Assembly (NCBI GenBank): GCA_946410505.1
Contig: CAMKAP010000029.1
Coordinates: forward strand, 1-13,862
Source of the DNA: an uncultured Clostridia bacterium
Lineage (GTDB): Bacteria; Bacillota_A; Clostridia; Oscillospirales; Oscillospiraceae
DNA length: 13,862 bases
Direction: 5' to 3'
Under the pieces are notes generated by a model. The model did no database searches. It was not told the origin of the DNA and saw only the letters and a program-made list of their open reading frames with translations. Shown here piece by piece: positions 7,407 through 13,523 of the stretch. The stretch's first letter is position 1, and each line of letters opens with the position of its first letter. The translations under genes and the position numbers were made by a program.

Positions 7407-7970
7407 ATGGAAATTCTGGACATTGTCGACGAAGAGGGCCGTCCTACAGGCGAAACCGTGGAACGGGAAAGAGCCCACCGGGAAGGCATTCTGCACCGCA
7501 CCGCCCACGTATGGGTTCTGCGGGAGCGGGACGGGAAAACGGAGATTCTGCTGCAGAAGCGCAGCCGGAACAAGGACTCCTTCCCCGGCCTCTATGACAC
7601 TTCCTCCGCCGGGCATATCCCGGCGGGCGTGGATTTCGTCCCCTCCGCCCTGCGGGAGCTGGAGGAGGAGCTGGGCCTTCGGGCCGAGGCGTCTCAGCTC
7701 AGCTGCGCAGGCTCCTTTCGCATCCGATATGAGAAGGAGTTTCACGGCCGACTCTTCCGGGACAACGAGTTTGCACGTGTATACGTCTATCGGGAGCCGT
7801 TGGATGAGAGCGCGCTGCGTCCGCAGGAGAGCGAAATCGAAGAGCTGCGCTGGTTCGATCTGCGGGAGGTCCGCGCGGCGCTGCCTGCACGGCGGGACAA
7901 GTTCTGCGTGCCTTCCGAAGCGCTGGAGATTCTGGTCCGTTTTCTGAAAAAGGAGGGAAAGCTCCTGTGA
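7407..7970 (+). CDS. Nudix hydrolase, IDI/YfcD-like
   Basis: This 187-residue protein carries the sequence HRTAHVWVL ... LLQKRSRNKDSFPGLYDTSSAGH typical of the isopentenyl-diphosphate-isomerase-like Nudix group. The Nudix box spans G69-L91 (RELEEELGL, the metal-binding acidic helix intact), but the first Glu of the consensus is V75. That Glu is a structural/orienting residue and not one of the REUXEE metal ligands, so activity need not be lost. Likely reaction: hydrolysis of a nucleoside diphosphate derivative, exact substrate unknown; IPP isomerase itself is unlikely without its other catalytic residues. AGGAGG lies 8 nt before ATG. The stop overlaps the next start as GTGA. Confidence 0.88.
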   Translation: MEILDIVDEEGRPTGETVERERAHREGILHRTAHVWVLRERDGKTEILLQKRSRNKDSFPGLYDTSSAGHIPAGVDFVPSALRELEEELGLRAEASQLSCAGSFRIRYEKEFHGRLFRDNEFARVYVYREPLDESALRPQESEIEELRWFDLREVRAALPARRDKFCVPSEALEILVRFLKKEGKLL

Positions 7971-8452
7971 AGCTGCATTACTGCCCCGTCTGCGGGGAGA
8001 AGCTGCACCTTCGCTCCCACCCGGACGGCGGCAGCGTCGCCTGGTGCGAGGGCTGCGGCGACTGGCGCTTTCCCCTTTATTCCACTGCCGTGAGTGTGGC
8101 CATTCTGGACCGGGAGCGGAGCCGGATGCTGCTGATCCGGCAGTATGGAGAGCCGGACGCGGTGTTTGTCGCGGGCTATGTGGACAAGGGCGAGACGGCG
8201 GAAGACGCCGTCCGGCGCGAAGTCCGGGAAGAGTTGGACATGAGGGCGGAGGATCTGCGCTTTCACCGCAGCCGCTGGTACGCGCCCTCGGAGACGCTGA
8301 TGCTTCACTACTCCTGCACGGTCAGCGAGGCAGAGGCCCGGCCCAACCGGGAAGTGGACAGCTGGTTCTGGACGCCGGCGGACGACGTCCGACGCCATCT
8401 CCGCCCCGGCGGCCTGGCCGAAGCGCTGCTGAACGATATGCAGGAGACGTAA
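7967..8452 (+). CDS. NudC-like Nudix hydrolase with N-terminal zinc ribbon
   Basis: This 161-residue protein starts with a GTG overlapping the preceding stop (GTGA), with AGGAGGG 9 nt ahead, so it is coupled to the first Nudix gene. C6, C9, C27 and C30 form a zinc ribbon as in NAD(H) pyrophosphatase NudC. The Nudix box (G70-M92, REVREELDM) is complete except that the usual G of EExGU is D91. The SQPWPFPxS motif that marks NADH hydrolases is replaced by WYAPSETLML at 104-113, so NAD(H) as substrate is unproven. Family proteins hydrolyse dinucleotide or nucleoside diphosphate bonds with Mg or Mn. It is a paralogue of the protein at 10353-10850. Confidence 0.88.
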   Translation: MKLHYCPVCGEKLHLRSHPDGGSVAWCEGCGDWRFPLYSTAVSVAILDRERSRMLLIRQYGEPDAVFVAGYVDKGETAEDAVRREVREELDMRAEDLRFHRSRWYAPSETLMLHYSCTVSEAEARPNREVDSWFWTPADDVRRHLRPGGLAEALLNDMQET

Positions 8453-8472
8453 TGAATGGTTTCAGTCAAATA

Positions 8473-8499
8473 CAAGGCAGGGGCCTCGCCCCTGCCTTG
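8473..8499. terminator. Bidirectional hairpin between convergent genes
   Basis: CAAGGCAGGGGC pairs perfectly with GCCCCTGCCTTG around a 3-nt loop. It lies between the plus-strand Nudix stop (8452) and the minus-strand lipoprotein stop (8506). The T tail is poor on both strands, so it may act partly as an mRNA 3'-end stabiliser. Confidence 0.65.
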
Positions 8500-8505
8500 A
8501 CAGTA

Positions 8506-9120
8506 TTATGCCGTGATTTTGCGATGCTCCGCTGCGTCCGTGTCCTCATAGAGCTGGGAATACACACTCTCACAGAAATATGTATAGCCCAGAATCCGGT
8601 CATAGAAGCGCACATAGGCAGGGCCGATCTGCCATTGGGACTGATAGAGCACCTGGGGCGCCATATGCCGCTCACCCAGGAGGAGCCGCAGCGCTATGCG
8701 CGCGCAGTTCTCCGACGGCCGCAGCACGGCAAACTCCGGTTCCCGGGTGCACAGGTACTGCCCGCGCTGATAGGCCACTTCCTCCAGCGTATCGGGAAAC
8801 TCCGGCGAGGCGACGCGGTTGAGGGCCACCTCGCCTACGCAGAAGCGATAATCCTCGCTGTACTTCCGCTCCCCCGCCTGGGCGTATATCAGGCGGGACA
8901 GGAGCAGCAGCTCATCAAAGTCCAGCTCCATCTCCCCCAGCCGTTTTCTGTGGATAAGGGCGTTTCGCTCGGCAGCAAGTGCGCGGCCGCTCTCCGCGTC
9001 CCCCTTTGCAGCCGCCTGAACCAGAAGCGCGTGATAGTCTGGGATGGTCTCCATCCGGGTGCAGGTGCTCAGCCCCAGAAGCACCGGCAGCATCAGCAGT
9101 GCGATCCATACTTTCTTCAT
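8506..9120 (-). CDS. SleB-type cell wall hydrolase-like lipoprotein
   Basis: This 204-residue exported protein has a hydrophobic signal followed by LSTC, with Cys 20 as a probable lipid attachment (Thr at -1 is unusual for a lipobox). From about 71 to 195 it matches the SleB/hydrolase_2 fold: LLSRLIYAQAGE, VGEVALNRVASPEFPDTLEEV and QRGQYLCT. Proteins with this fold cut spore-cortex or vegetative peptidoglycan as lytic transglycosylases. The fold's conserved AEA motif reads A-Q81-A here; E84 follows three residues later. If that Glu is the catalytic one, the protein may be inactive or use another residue. It is the last gene of a minus-strand run. Its ribosome site lies inside an inverted repeat at 9128-9162. 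Confidence 0.78.
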   Translation of the reverse strand: MKKVWIALLMLPVLLGLSTCTRMETIPDYHALLVQAAAKGDAESGRALAAERNALIHRKRLGEMELDFDELLLLSRLIYAQAGERKYSEDYRFCVGEVALNRVASPEFPDTLEEVAYQRGQYLCTREPEFAVLRPSENCARIALRLLLGERHMAPQVLYQSQWQIGPAYVRFYDRILGYTYFCESVYSQLYEDTDAAEHRKITA

Positions 9121-9127
9121 GAATAAT

Positions 9128-9162
9128 CACCCCTTTGCGTCCATTGTAGACGCAAAGGGGTG
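9128..9162 (-). promoter_or_regulatory. Perfect 14-bp inverted repeat covering the SD of the SleB-like gene
   Basis: CACCCCTTTGCGTC and GACGCAAAGGGGTG flank a 7-base centre. On the minus strand the 3' arm ends in AAGGGGTG, the ribosome site, 6-7 nt from ATG. The centre also reads TACAAT, a -10-like hexamer, on the minus strand. It could be an SD-masking hairpin, an operator over a promoter, or a terminator of the PHP gene. Confidence 0.7.
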
Positions 9163-9201
9163 CAGATTTTGTCAGACCCTGCGGGGACATGCGGGGAAAT
9201 G

Positions 9202-10080
9202 TCACGCCTGTTCCGGTTCTTCTTCCTCTTCGAGCTCCGGCTCGATCCCCGCCATAGCCTTCAGGCCGATCAGGAAACGGTAGGGCACGCTGAGATTGCC
9301 CATGCCGTCGCCCAGTGCGATATGGGGTTTGACCGAACCATGAAAGTCGCTCCCGCCGGTGGGGATCAGTGCAAACTCCCGGGCCAGGCCCAGCAGGTAC
9401 TGCACTTTCTCCTCATCATATCCCGAGTAGCGGCACTCCATGCCCATGAGGCCGTTCTTGATGCACAGACCGAGCAGGTCCCGCAGCGAGGCGTCGTCCA
9501 GCTTGTACTGGAAGGGATGGGCCAGCACCGGCACACCGCCGGCCTCCCGGATCAGACGGATAGAGCGCTCGATGGGCAGGAAGTTTCGCGCCGCGTAGTA
9601 TTTCTGCCCGCGCTCCACAAAGCGTGCGAAAGCGTCGTTGATGCTCTCGGCCAGGCCCATTTCCATCAGGAGCTTCGCAAAGTGCGGCCGGCCGATCACA
9701 GGGCCGAAGCGCTCGCGCATCTCCTCGTAATCCACCTTCAACCCGTCGGCCCGCATCAGCGCCGCGATCTTCCGGTTGCGGCGGTCCCGGTCCTTCACCA
9801 GCCAGTCGCTGACCTCGTTCAGTACCGGAGAATGGATGTCGAGATAATAGCCGAGTATATGCACCGGGCCCAGATAACGCGTGCTGATCTCAATGCCGGG
9901 GATCACCTCGACCCCCAACTCCTCGCCGACACGCATTGCCTCCTCGCAGCCGGTTACGGTATCGTGGTCCGTCACGGCGATAGCCGCAAGACCCTTTTCC
10001 CTGGCAAGCCGCACCACCTCCGTCGGGGTACAGGTGCCGTCAGAGCAGGTAGTGTGGACATGCAGGTCGATTCGTTTCAT
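9202..10080 (-). CDS. PHP-domain phosphoesterase (YciV/TrpH/RNase AM-like)
   Basis: This 292-residue metal-dependent phosphoesterase holds all PHP motifs: H7-V-H9 (DLHVHTTCSDG), D38-H39-D40 (VTDHD), E64 (GIEIS), H74, R131-P-H133, H188 (LAHPF) and D245-F-H247 (GGSDFHG). Relatives remove 5'-phosphates from short RNA or hydrolyse 3',5'-bisphosphonucleotides (pAp), so a role in nucleotide or RNA end turnover is likely. The last ten residues are mostly Glu. CGGAGG is 5 nt before ATG and lies in the 3' arm of a hairpin (10082-10132). The upstream neighbour is the 36-residue ORF, 61 nt away. Confidence 0.9.
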   Translation of the reverse strand: MKRIDLHVHTTCSDGTCTPTEVVRLAREKGLAAIAVTDHDTVTGCEEAMRVGEELGVEVIPGIEISTRYLGPVHILGYYLDIHSPVLNEVSDWLVKDRDRRNRKIAALMRADGLKVDYEEMRERFGPVIGRPHFAKLLMEMGLAESINDAFARFVERGQKYYAARNFLPIERSIRLIREAGGVPVLAHPFQYKLDDASLRDLLGLCIKNGLMGMECRYSGYDEEKVQYLLGLAREFALIPTGGSDFHGSVKPHIALGDGMGNLSVPYRFLIGLKAMAGIEPELEEEEEPEQA

Positions 10081-10081
10081 G

Positions 10082-10132
10082 CTTGCCTCCGAAAAAATAG
10101 TTTACATAATTTCTGCGCTTTTCCGAGGCAAG
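10082..10132 (-). promoter_or_regulatory. SD-masking inverted repeat upstream of the PHP gene
   Basis: Arms 10082-10095 and 10119-10132 match at 13 of 14 positions (minus strand CTTGCCTCGGAAAA and TTTTCGGAGGCAAG), with a 23-base loop. The 3' arm holds the CGGAGG of the PHP gene. The 5' arm lies within 10 to 23 bases past the stop of the small ORF, near enough to be opened by a ribosome ending there. Confidence 0.65.
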
Positions 10133-10141
10133 TCTGACAGA

Positions 10142-10252
10142 TCATTCTTCTCCTTCTCCCGCCGTCTCAAAGTACTCCGATTCGGAGGCGAAGAGCACAT
10201 ACCTTCCGTTCATCAGTCCGTAATATCCGCTTGCCGTGAAATAACCGCGCAT
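10142..10252 (-). CDS. Small unknown ORF (36 residues), possible leader peptide
   Basis: ATG at 10252 has AGGAGGGG 6 nt ahead, a strong ribosome site. The reading frame codes for MRGYFTASGYYGLMNGRYVL and then FASESEYFETAGEGEE, then TGA. It is Gly/Tyr-rich in the front and acidic at the end, with no membrane helix or Cys. The function is not known to me. It may be a conserved small protein, or a leader peptide that controls the SD-masking hairpin of the PHP gene. It is not AgrD-like (no amphipathic head or Cys). Confidence 0.65.
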   Translation of the reverse strand: MRGYFTASGYYGLMNGRYVLFASESEYFETAGEGEE

Positions 10253-10275
10253 CGCAGTCCCCTCCTTTTGCTTTT

Positions 10276-10297
10276 CATGGTCTCAGTATAGACCATG
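10276..10297 (-). promoter_or_regulatory. Palindrome with a -10-like box upstream of the 36-residue ORF
   Basis: CATGGTCT and AGACCATG (8 bp, perfect) flank CAGTAT. On the minus strand the centre contains TATACT (10285-10290), a plausible -10. No good -35 is seen. An operator or a short hairpin both fit. Confidence 0.4.
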
Positions 10298-10352
10298 AGC
10301 TGTCCCATAGAACGGACTTTGCCGAGAAAGCAAGGGAAGAGGAAACAGAGTA

Positions 10353-10850
10353 TTAAAATGGGTATTCGCCGGTGAAATAACCGTTGAGAAAAGCCTGGGC
10401 CAGGCTGTTGGGCTTGATGCTGCGCCGGGCCTCCTCCACATCGAACCAGCGCCAGTCGTCCACCTCGAAATTGGCGTGCACCTCCGGGGCGGCAACGGTG
10501 ACGGTAAAGTTCAGCATCAGGGTGTTGGTGGGAGCAAAATAGTGGCTGTGATTGAAGCGGGCGGAGAGCACCTCCAAGCCCACTTCCTCCCGTACCTCCC
10601 GGGCAGCGGCCGCCTCGGCGTCCTCACCACGGTTAACATAACCAGCAACCAATACATAGAATGGACGGCCGTACTGCCGGATCAGCAGCACCTTGTCCTG
10701 CTGCTCGTTCATGACGATCATGCTGACAGCGGTGTTGAACACCGGGTAGCGGTATTCCCCGCAGGTCCCGCACCAGGGCGTTAGCCCTTCGTGCTCATGC
10801 TCCCGCAGTACCAGGCGGGTGCCGCAGTGCATACAGTAGTTCATTTCCAT
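10353..10850 (-). CDS. NudC-like Nudix hydrolase with zinc ribbon, paralogue of the plus-strand one
   Basis: This 165-residue protein aligns without gaps to the protein at 7967-8452, about 45% identical over 156 residues counted by eye. C6, C9, C27 and C30 make the zinc ribbon. The Nudix box is fully canonical (G70, E76, REVREEVGL). The NADH-specific motif is replaced by YFAPTNTLML (104-113). ATG at 10850 has GAGG 8 nt ahead; a second ATG two codons later is possible. It begins 10 bases after the carboxypeptidase stop, so it is the third gene of the esterase operon. No terminator is seen behind it before the small ORF. Confidence 0.9.
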   Translation of the reverse strand: MEMNYCMHCGTRLVLREHEHEGLTPWCGTCGEYRYPVFNTAVSMIVMNEQQDKVLLIRQYGRPFYVLVAGYVNRGEDAEAAAAREVREEVGLEVLSARFNHSHYFAPTNTLMLNFTVTVAAPEVHANFEVDDWRWFDVEEARRSIKPNSLAQAFLNGYFTGEYPF

Positions 10851-10860
10851 TGCCGCCGCC

Positions 10861-12198
10861 TCAATCCGTATAGTTTTCCCGCGCCCAGCGCAGCAGGATC
10901 TCGGCGGCCTGACCGCGCAGATCCACGCTCTCGGCGCCCAGCAGGATCAGCACCACATGATGGCTCTCGCCCGCAATGCTTTGGGGCATCGACGCCGCGA
11001 GGCAGAAACCCGCCCGGTTGGTGTTGCCGGTTTTGAGACCGTCGATTCCGTCCAGGTTGAAGACCATGGGGTTGGAGTTGGCGGTGGTGTAGTCCAGGGT
11101 CGGCAGCTCGGCGTACTGCCTCGCGGTGATCTGCGTCACTGCCGGAAAATGCTCCAGCAGATAGCCGCAGAGCGCGAAGAGATCGTTTGCGCTCATCAGG
11201 TTCTGCCGCTTGACCGGGACGCTCTCCCCCACATACACGGGCAGCCCGTGGGCTGTGTAGAACTCCGCGGACTTTAGACCCAGCTCGGCGGCCCGGCGGT
11301 TCATCCGCTCCACAAAAGCAGGCTCCGATCCCGCGGCATACTCCGCCAGTGCCAGCGCGGACTCATTGCTGGAGGCCAGCAGCATGGCGGTGATCAGTTC
11401 CTCCATGGGTACCGTCATCCCGGCCTGCATCTTGATCATGCCGTCAGCGGATTTGGAAAGCGTCTCAGCCGCCGCGGAAATGGGCACATAGTCGCTCAGG
11501 TGCAGTTCCCCAGCCTCCACGGCCTCCATAAGGATGAGATAGGTCATGAGCTTCGTGAGGCTCGCGATGGGAAAGCTGCGGCTTGCCTGGCTGGTGAAGA
11601 GAAGCTTGCCGTTTGTCACATCGCCCAGCACGATGGCGTTGAAGGCTTCAAAATAGCCATCCTCCCGCAGTCCCTGGGGATTGGGCCGGAAGGGCTGGCC
11701 CGCGAGCACCTCCAGCCGCGTATCCGAAACAGGGCGAACGGTCGTATCCAGCATCAGCTCAATATCGGTCAGGCCAAGATACAGGTTGCTCCCGTCCCGA
11801 TAGCTGTAGTACTTGCGCTCATAGCCATCCACGTAGAGCTTGTTTCGGCGCAGCGCCAGATAGGTGACACTGCTCTTGGGCTCATAGCCGGAGCCGCCGG
11901 AATTGTTGTCAGCCTCCCGACCGGTGGTGATATGGAAACTGTAGCCGTCCTCATTGGAATAGGAATAGGCATAGTGAAACTGCTCCTCGCTGCCGCTGAG
12001 CGCCGCAGAGAGATCCCGCAGGGAGAGATAGATGTTGCCCGCGTAGGCATCCTGCAGAGCGCGGACCGGCATCTGGTTTTCCCCCACGCTCACGGTCATC
12101 GCAAAGGGTGCCCCCTCCTCCGCCGAAGCTGCCGCCGGCAGCGCCGTCAGCAGGGCCGCTGCCAGCAGCAGGCAGAGGGCCGCACGCAGCGCTTTCAT
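10861..12198 (-). CDS. D-Ala-D-Ala carboxypeptidase (serine type, S11/DacF-like)
   Basis: This 445-residue exported protein removes the terminal D-Ala from peptidoglycan stem peptides, limiting cross-linking. A signal peptide (about 1-26, ends ASA) is followed by a ~140-residue front domain. That domain looks like the copper-amine-oxidase N-terminal-like stalk (VSVGENQMPVRALQ, NIYLSLRDLSAAL). The S11 core has SxxK (S213-L-T-K216), SxN (S276-S-N278) and KTG (K389-T-G391). The PBP5_C domain and amphipathic C-terminal anchor normal in DacA/DacF are absent, so it may be secreted or wall-attached. The ATG at 12198, with GGAGG 7 nt ahead, overlaps the esterase stop as ATGA; a longer frame from 12267 lacks support. 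Confidence 0.93.
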   Translation of the reverse strand: MKALRAALCLLLAAALLTALPAAASAEEGAPFAMTVSVGENQMPVRALQDAYAGNIYLSLRDLSAALSGSEEQFHYAYSYSNEDGYSFHITTGREADNNSGGSGYEPKSSVTYLALRRNKLYVDGYERKYYSYRDGSNLYLGLTDIELMLDTTVRPVSDTRLEVLAGQPFRPNPQGLREDGYFEAFNAIVLGDVTNGKLLFTSQASRSFPIASLTKLMTYLILMEAVEAGELHLSDYVPISAAAETLSKSADGMIKMQAGMTVPMEELITAMLLASSNESALALAEYAAGSEPAFVERMNRRAAELGLKSAEFYTAHGLPVYVGESVPVKRQNLMSANDLFALCGYLLEHFPAVTQITARQYAELPTLDYTTANSNPMVFNLDGIDGLKTGNTNRAGFCLAASMPQSIAGESHHVVLILLGAESVDLRGQAAEILLRWARENYTD

Positions 12199-13262
12199 GC
12201 TGCATCCTCCGCGGCAATGTCGTCCCGGAAGAAGAGCTGAGCGCTGTTGTAGACGCCGTTGACCCATTCGCGCACATCGTGGGGCGCAGTCTTGATAAGC
12301 TCATAACGGAGATTGTCGGCATTGAAGATCTCGGTCCACTGCCGCAGGGCGTTGTAGGAACGCTCCGGCTCAGCGCGGTCATCACGCTCACCCTCGACAA
12401 TGTACAGCCGATGAATCGGCCAGTCCGCCGGATTCAGGCCGGCAGCCGACCACTCACCGCGCAGCGCATCCTGCCGCAGGGAGCCGCCGCCGATCATGGC
12501 GAAGTTGGCGCAGAGGTCCAGGTTGGGGGCCAGGACACTGTTGCGCGTCATGTAAGAGCCGAAGCTGGCGCCGGCGACGCCGAAGTGCTCCCGGGCCGCG
12601 GCGATCTGCTCTCGGGCAGGGCCCTCGGCGTAGGTAGAATACGTCTCCACCACCAGCGGGAGAATCTCGTTTGCAAACTCATAGCCGAACTGGTCATAGT
12701 CACGCACGGAGTCGTGGACTTCCCAGGCGTCGGGCGTGATATAGCCGGAGGGCGCAACCACGATCATCGGTTCACACAGCCCGCGTGCGATCATGTTGTC
12801 CAGCAAATTGACCACCGCAATGTCCTGATCCTCATAGCTCATATTGCCTGGCAGCCAGAAATTTTCATTCGCACCGGAGATATGCAGCAGAAAGAGGACG
12901 TTAAACGCTCTGTTCTCTGAATACTCAAAGGGCAGATAGACCGTGAGGTTCTTGGGATAGCTCCCCTCCTGCCCATAGTGATAGTCCTTCGTCTCATAGG
13001 AGAGTGTAACGATGGTGCCCTGCTGCTCACAGGGAGTAAAGAGCGAGGCGTCCAGCGTATCGTCGCAAAGCTCCGCCGCACTCAAAAGCCAGGGCGTGGG
13101 CTCGGGCGTCGGTTCCGGGGTCGGTTCCGGCGTGATCTCGGGAACGGGCTCTGCCGTCACGACCTCTGTAGGCACCTGGGCCGTGCCGGGATGGATGGAA
13201 AGAGAATACCAGGCCAGGATCAGAAGCGGGACAGCCAGGATCACCAAAAACACTTTTTTCAT
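12195..13262 (-). CDS. CE1-like secreted or membrane-anchored esterase
   Basis: This 355-residue protein has the alpha/beta-hydrolase form of the feruloyl/acetyl-xylan esterase (esterase D, CE1) group. A short N-terminal helix (about 3-22) acts as signal or anchor. A PEPTP-repeat linker (about 41-57) spans the wall. The nucleophile elbow is GASFGS with S233. The probable acid is D294 or E290/E292 in VEGERDD. His is H328 in APHDVREW. Family members hydrolyse ester-bound side groups of xylan. Its coupling to a carboxypeptidase suggests an alternative: de-esterifying cell-wall or surface polymers. ATG has AGGAGGT 9 nt ahead, and the promoter is at 13319-13347. Substrate is unknown. Confidence 0.85.
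   Translation of the reverse strand: MKKVFLVILAVPLLILAWYSLSIHPGTAQVPTEVVTAEPVPEITPEPTPEPTPEPTPWLLSAAELCDDTLDASLFTPCEQQGTIVTLSYETKDYHYGQEGSYPKNLTVYLPFEYSENRAFNVLFLLHISGANENFWLPGNMSYEDQDIAVVNLLDNMIARGLCEPMIVVAPSGYITPDAWEVHDSVRDYDQFGYEFANEILPLVVETYSTYAEGPAREQIAAAREHFGVAGASFGSYMTRNSVLAPNLDLCANFAMIGGGSLRQDALRGEWSAAGLNPADWPIHRLYIVEGERDDRAEPERSYNALRQWTEIFNADNLRYELIKTAPHDVREWVNGVYNSAQLFFRDDIAAEDAA
13092..13142 (-). repeat. PEPTP linker repeat in the esterase
   Basis: Short Pro-Glu-Pro-Thr repeats at residues 41-57, typical of extended wall-spanning linkers. The DNA repeat unit is 12 bp. Confidence 0.8.
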
Positions 13263-13318
13263 CCGCGGGACACCTCCTGAGTGAAAAATAGTTCGGGTTA
13301 GAAGTCCATAATGAAATT

Positions 13319-13347
13319 ATTATACCTTGTTTCCTGAGCACTTACAA
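13319..13347 (-). promoter_or_regulatory. Promoter of the esterase-carboxypeptidase-Nudix operon
   Basis: TTGTAA (13342-13347), a 17-bp spacer, TATAAT (13319-13324) on the minus strand. Leader of about 50 nt before the esterase start. Confidence 0.85.
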
Positions 13348-13359
13348 GAGGAAAGCATA

Positions 13360-13391
13360 CAAAAAGCCCATGGCTCTCAGAGCCATGGGCT
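13360..13391 (-). terminator. Rho-independent terminator downstream of the recombinase
   Basis: AGCCCATGGCTC pairs with GAGCCATGGGCT (12 bp) around TCA, followed on the minus strand by TTTTTG. It ends the recombinase transcript just before the esterase promoter. Its arm overlaps the next palindrome. Confidence 0.82.
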
Positions 13392-13420
13392 ATACAGCTT
13401 GCAGACAAGCTGTATAGCCC
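13387..13420. repeat. 15-bp perfect palindrome overlapping the terminator arm
   Basis: GGGCTATACAGCTTG and CAAGCTGTATAGCCC flank CAGA. Bases 13387-13391 belong to both this stem and the terminator stem, so the two cannot fold fully at once. Confidence 0.8.
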
Positions 13421-13455
13421 CGATTTTATAACCTTGAATCGGTAATAAAATCGGG
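13419..13455. repeat. 11-bp palindrome, third in the chain
   Basis: CCCGATTTTAT and ATAAAATCGGG flank a 15-base centre. A second AATCGG inside the centre (13437-13442) can pair with the same left arm. It shares 2 bases with the palindrome before it. Confidence 0.7.
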
Positions 13456-13471
13456 TATGATTGAAGGTGAA

Positions 13472-13491
13472 GAGGGGAATCCCATCCCCTC
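13472..13491. repeat. 7-bp inverted repeat near the recombinase end
   Basis: GAGGGGA and TCCCCTC flank ATCCCA, 33 bases from the recombinase stop. Together with the other palindromes, this fills the 261-base stretch 13263-13523 between the esterase and the recombinase. Confidence 0.5.
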
Positions 13492-13523
13492 CATTCCTTT
13501 AGTTAAGGATACTTTTTTACATT

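Noticed and set aside
7266..7745. Minus-strand frame opposite the first Nudix gene
   Set aside because: Overlaps the amylase promoter and a proven Nudix frame; no domain signal.
10082..10132. Terminator of the small ORF
   Set aside because: The hairpin has no T tail after the 3' arm; it is followed at once by the PHP start codon.
12196..12267. Longer start for the carboxypeptidase at 12267
   Set aside because: It would place basic residues and a Cys/Gly-rich stretch before a normal signal peptide, and overlap the esterase by 73 bases; the 12198 start has a good ribosome site.
13420..13496. Short frame on the minus strand behind the recombinase beginning MEGMGFPSSPSIIPDF
   Set aside because: Ribosome site too close to its start, and it crosses the palindrome chain; very short.
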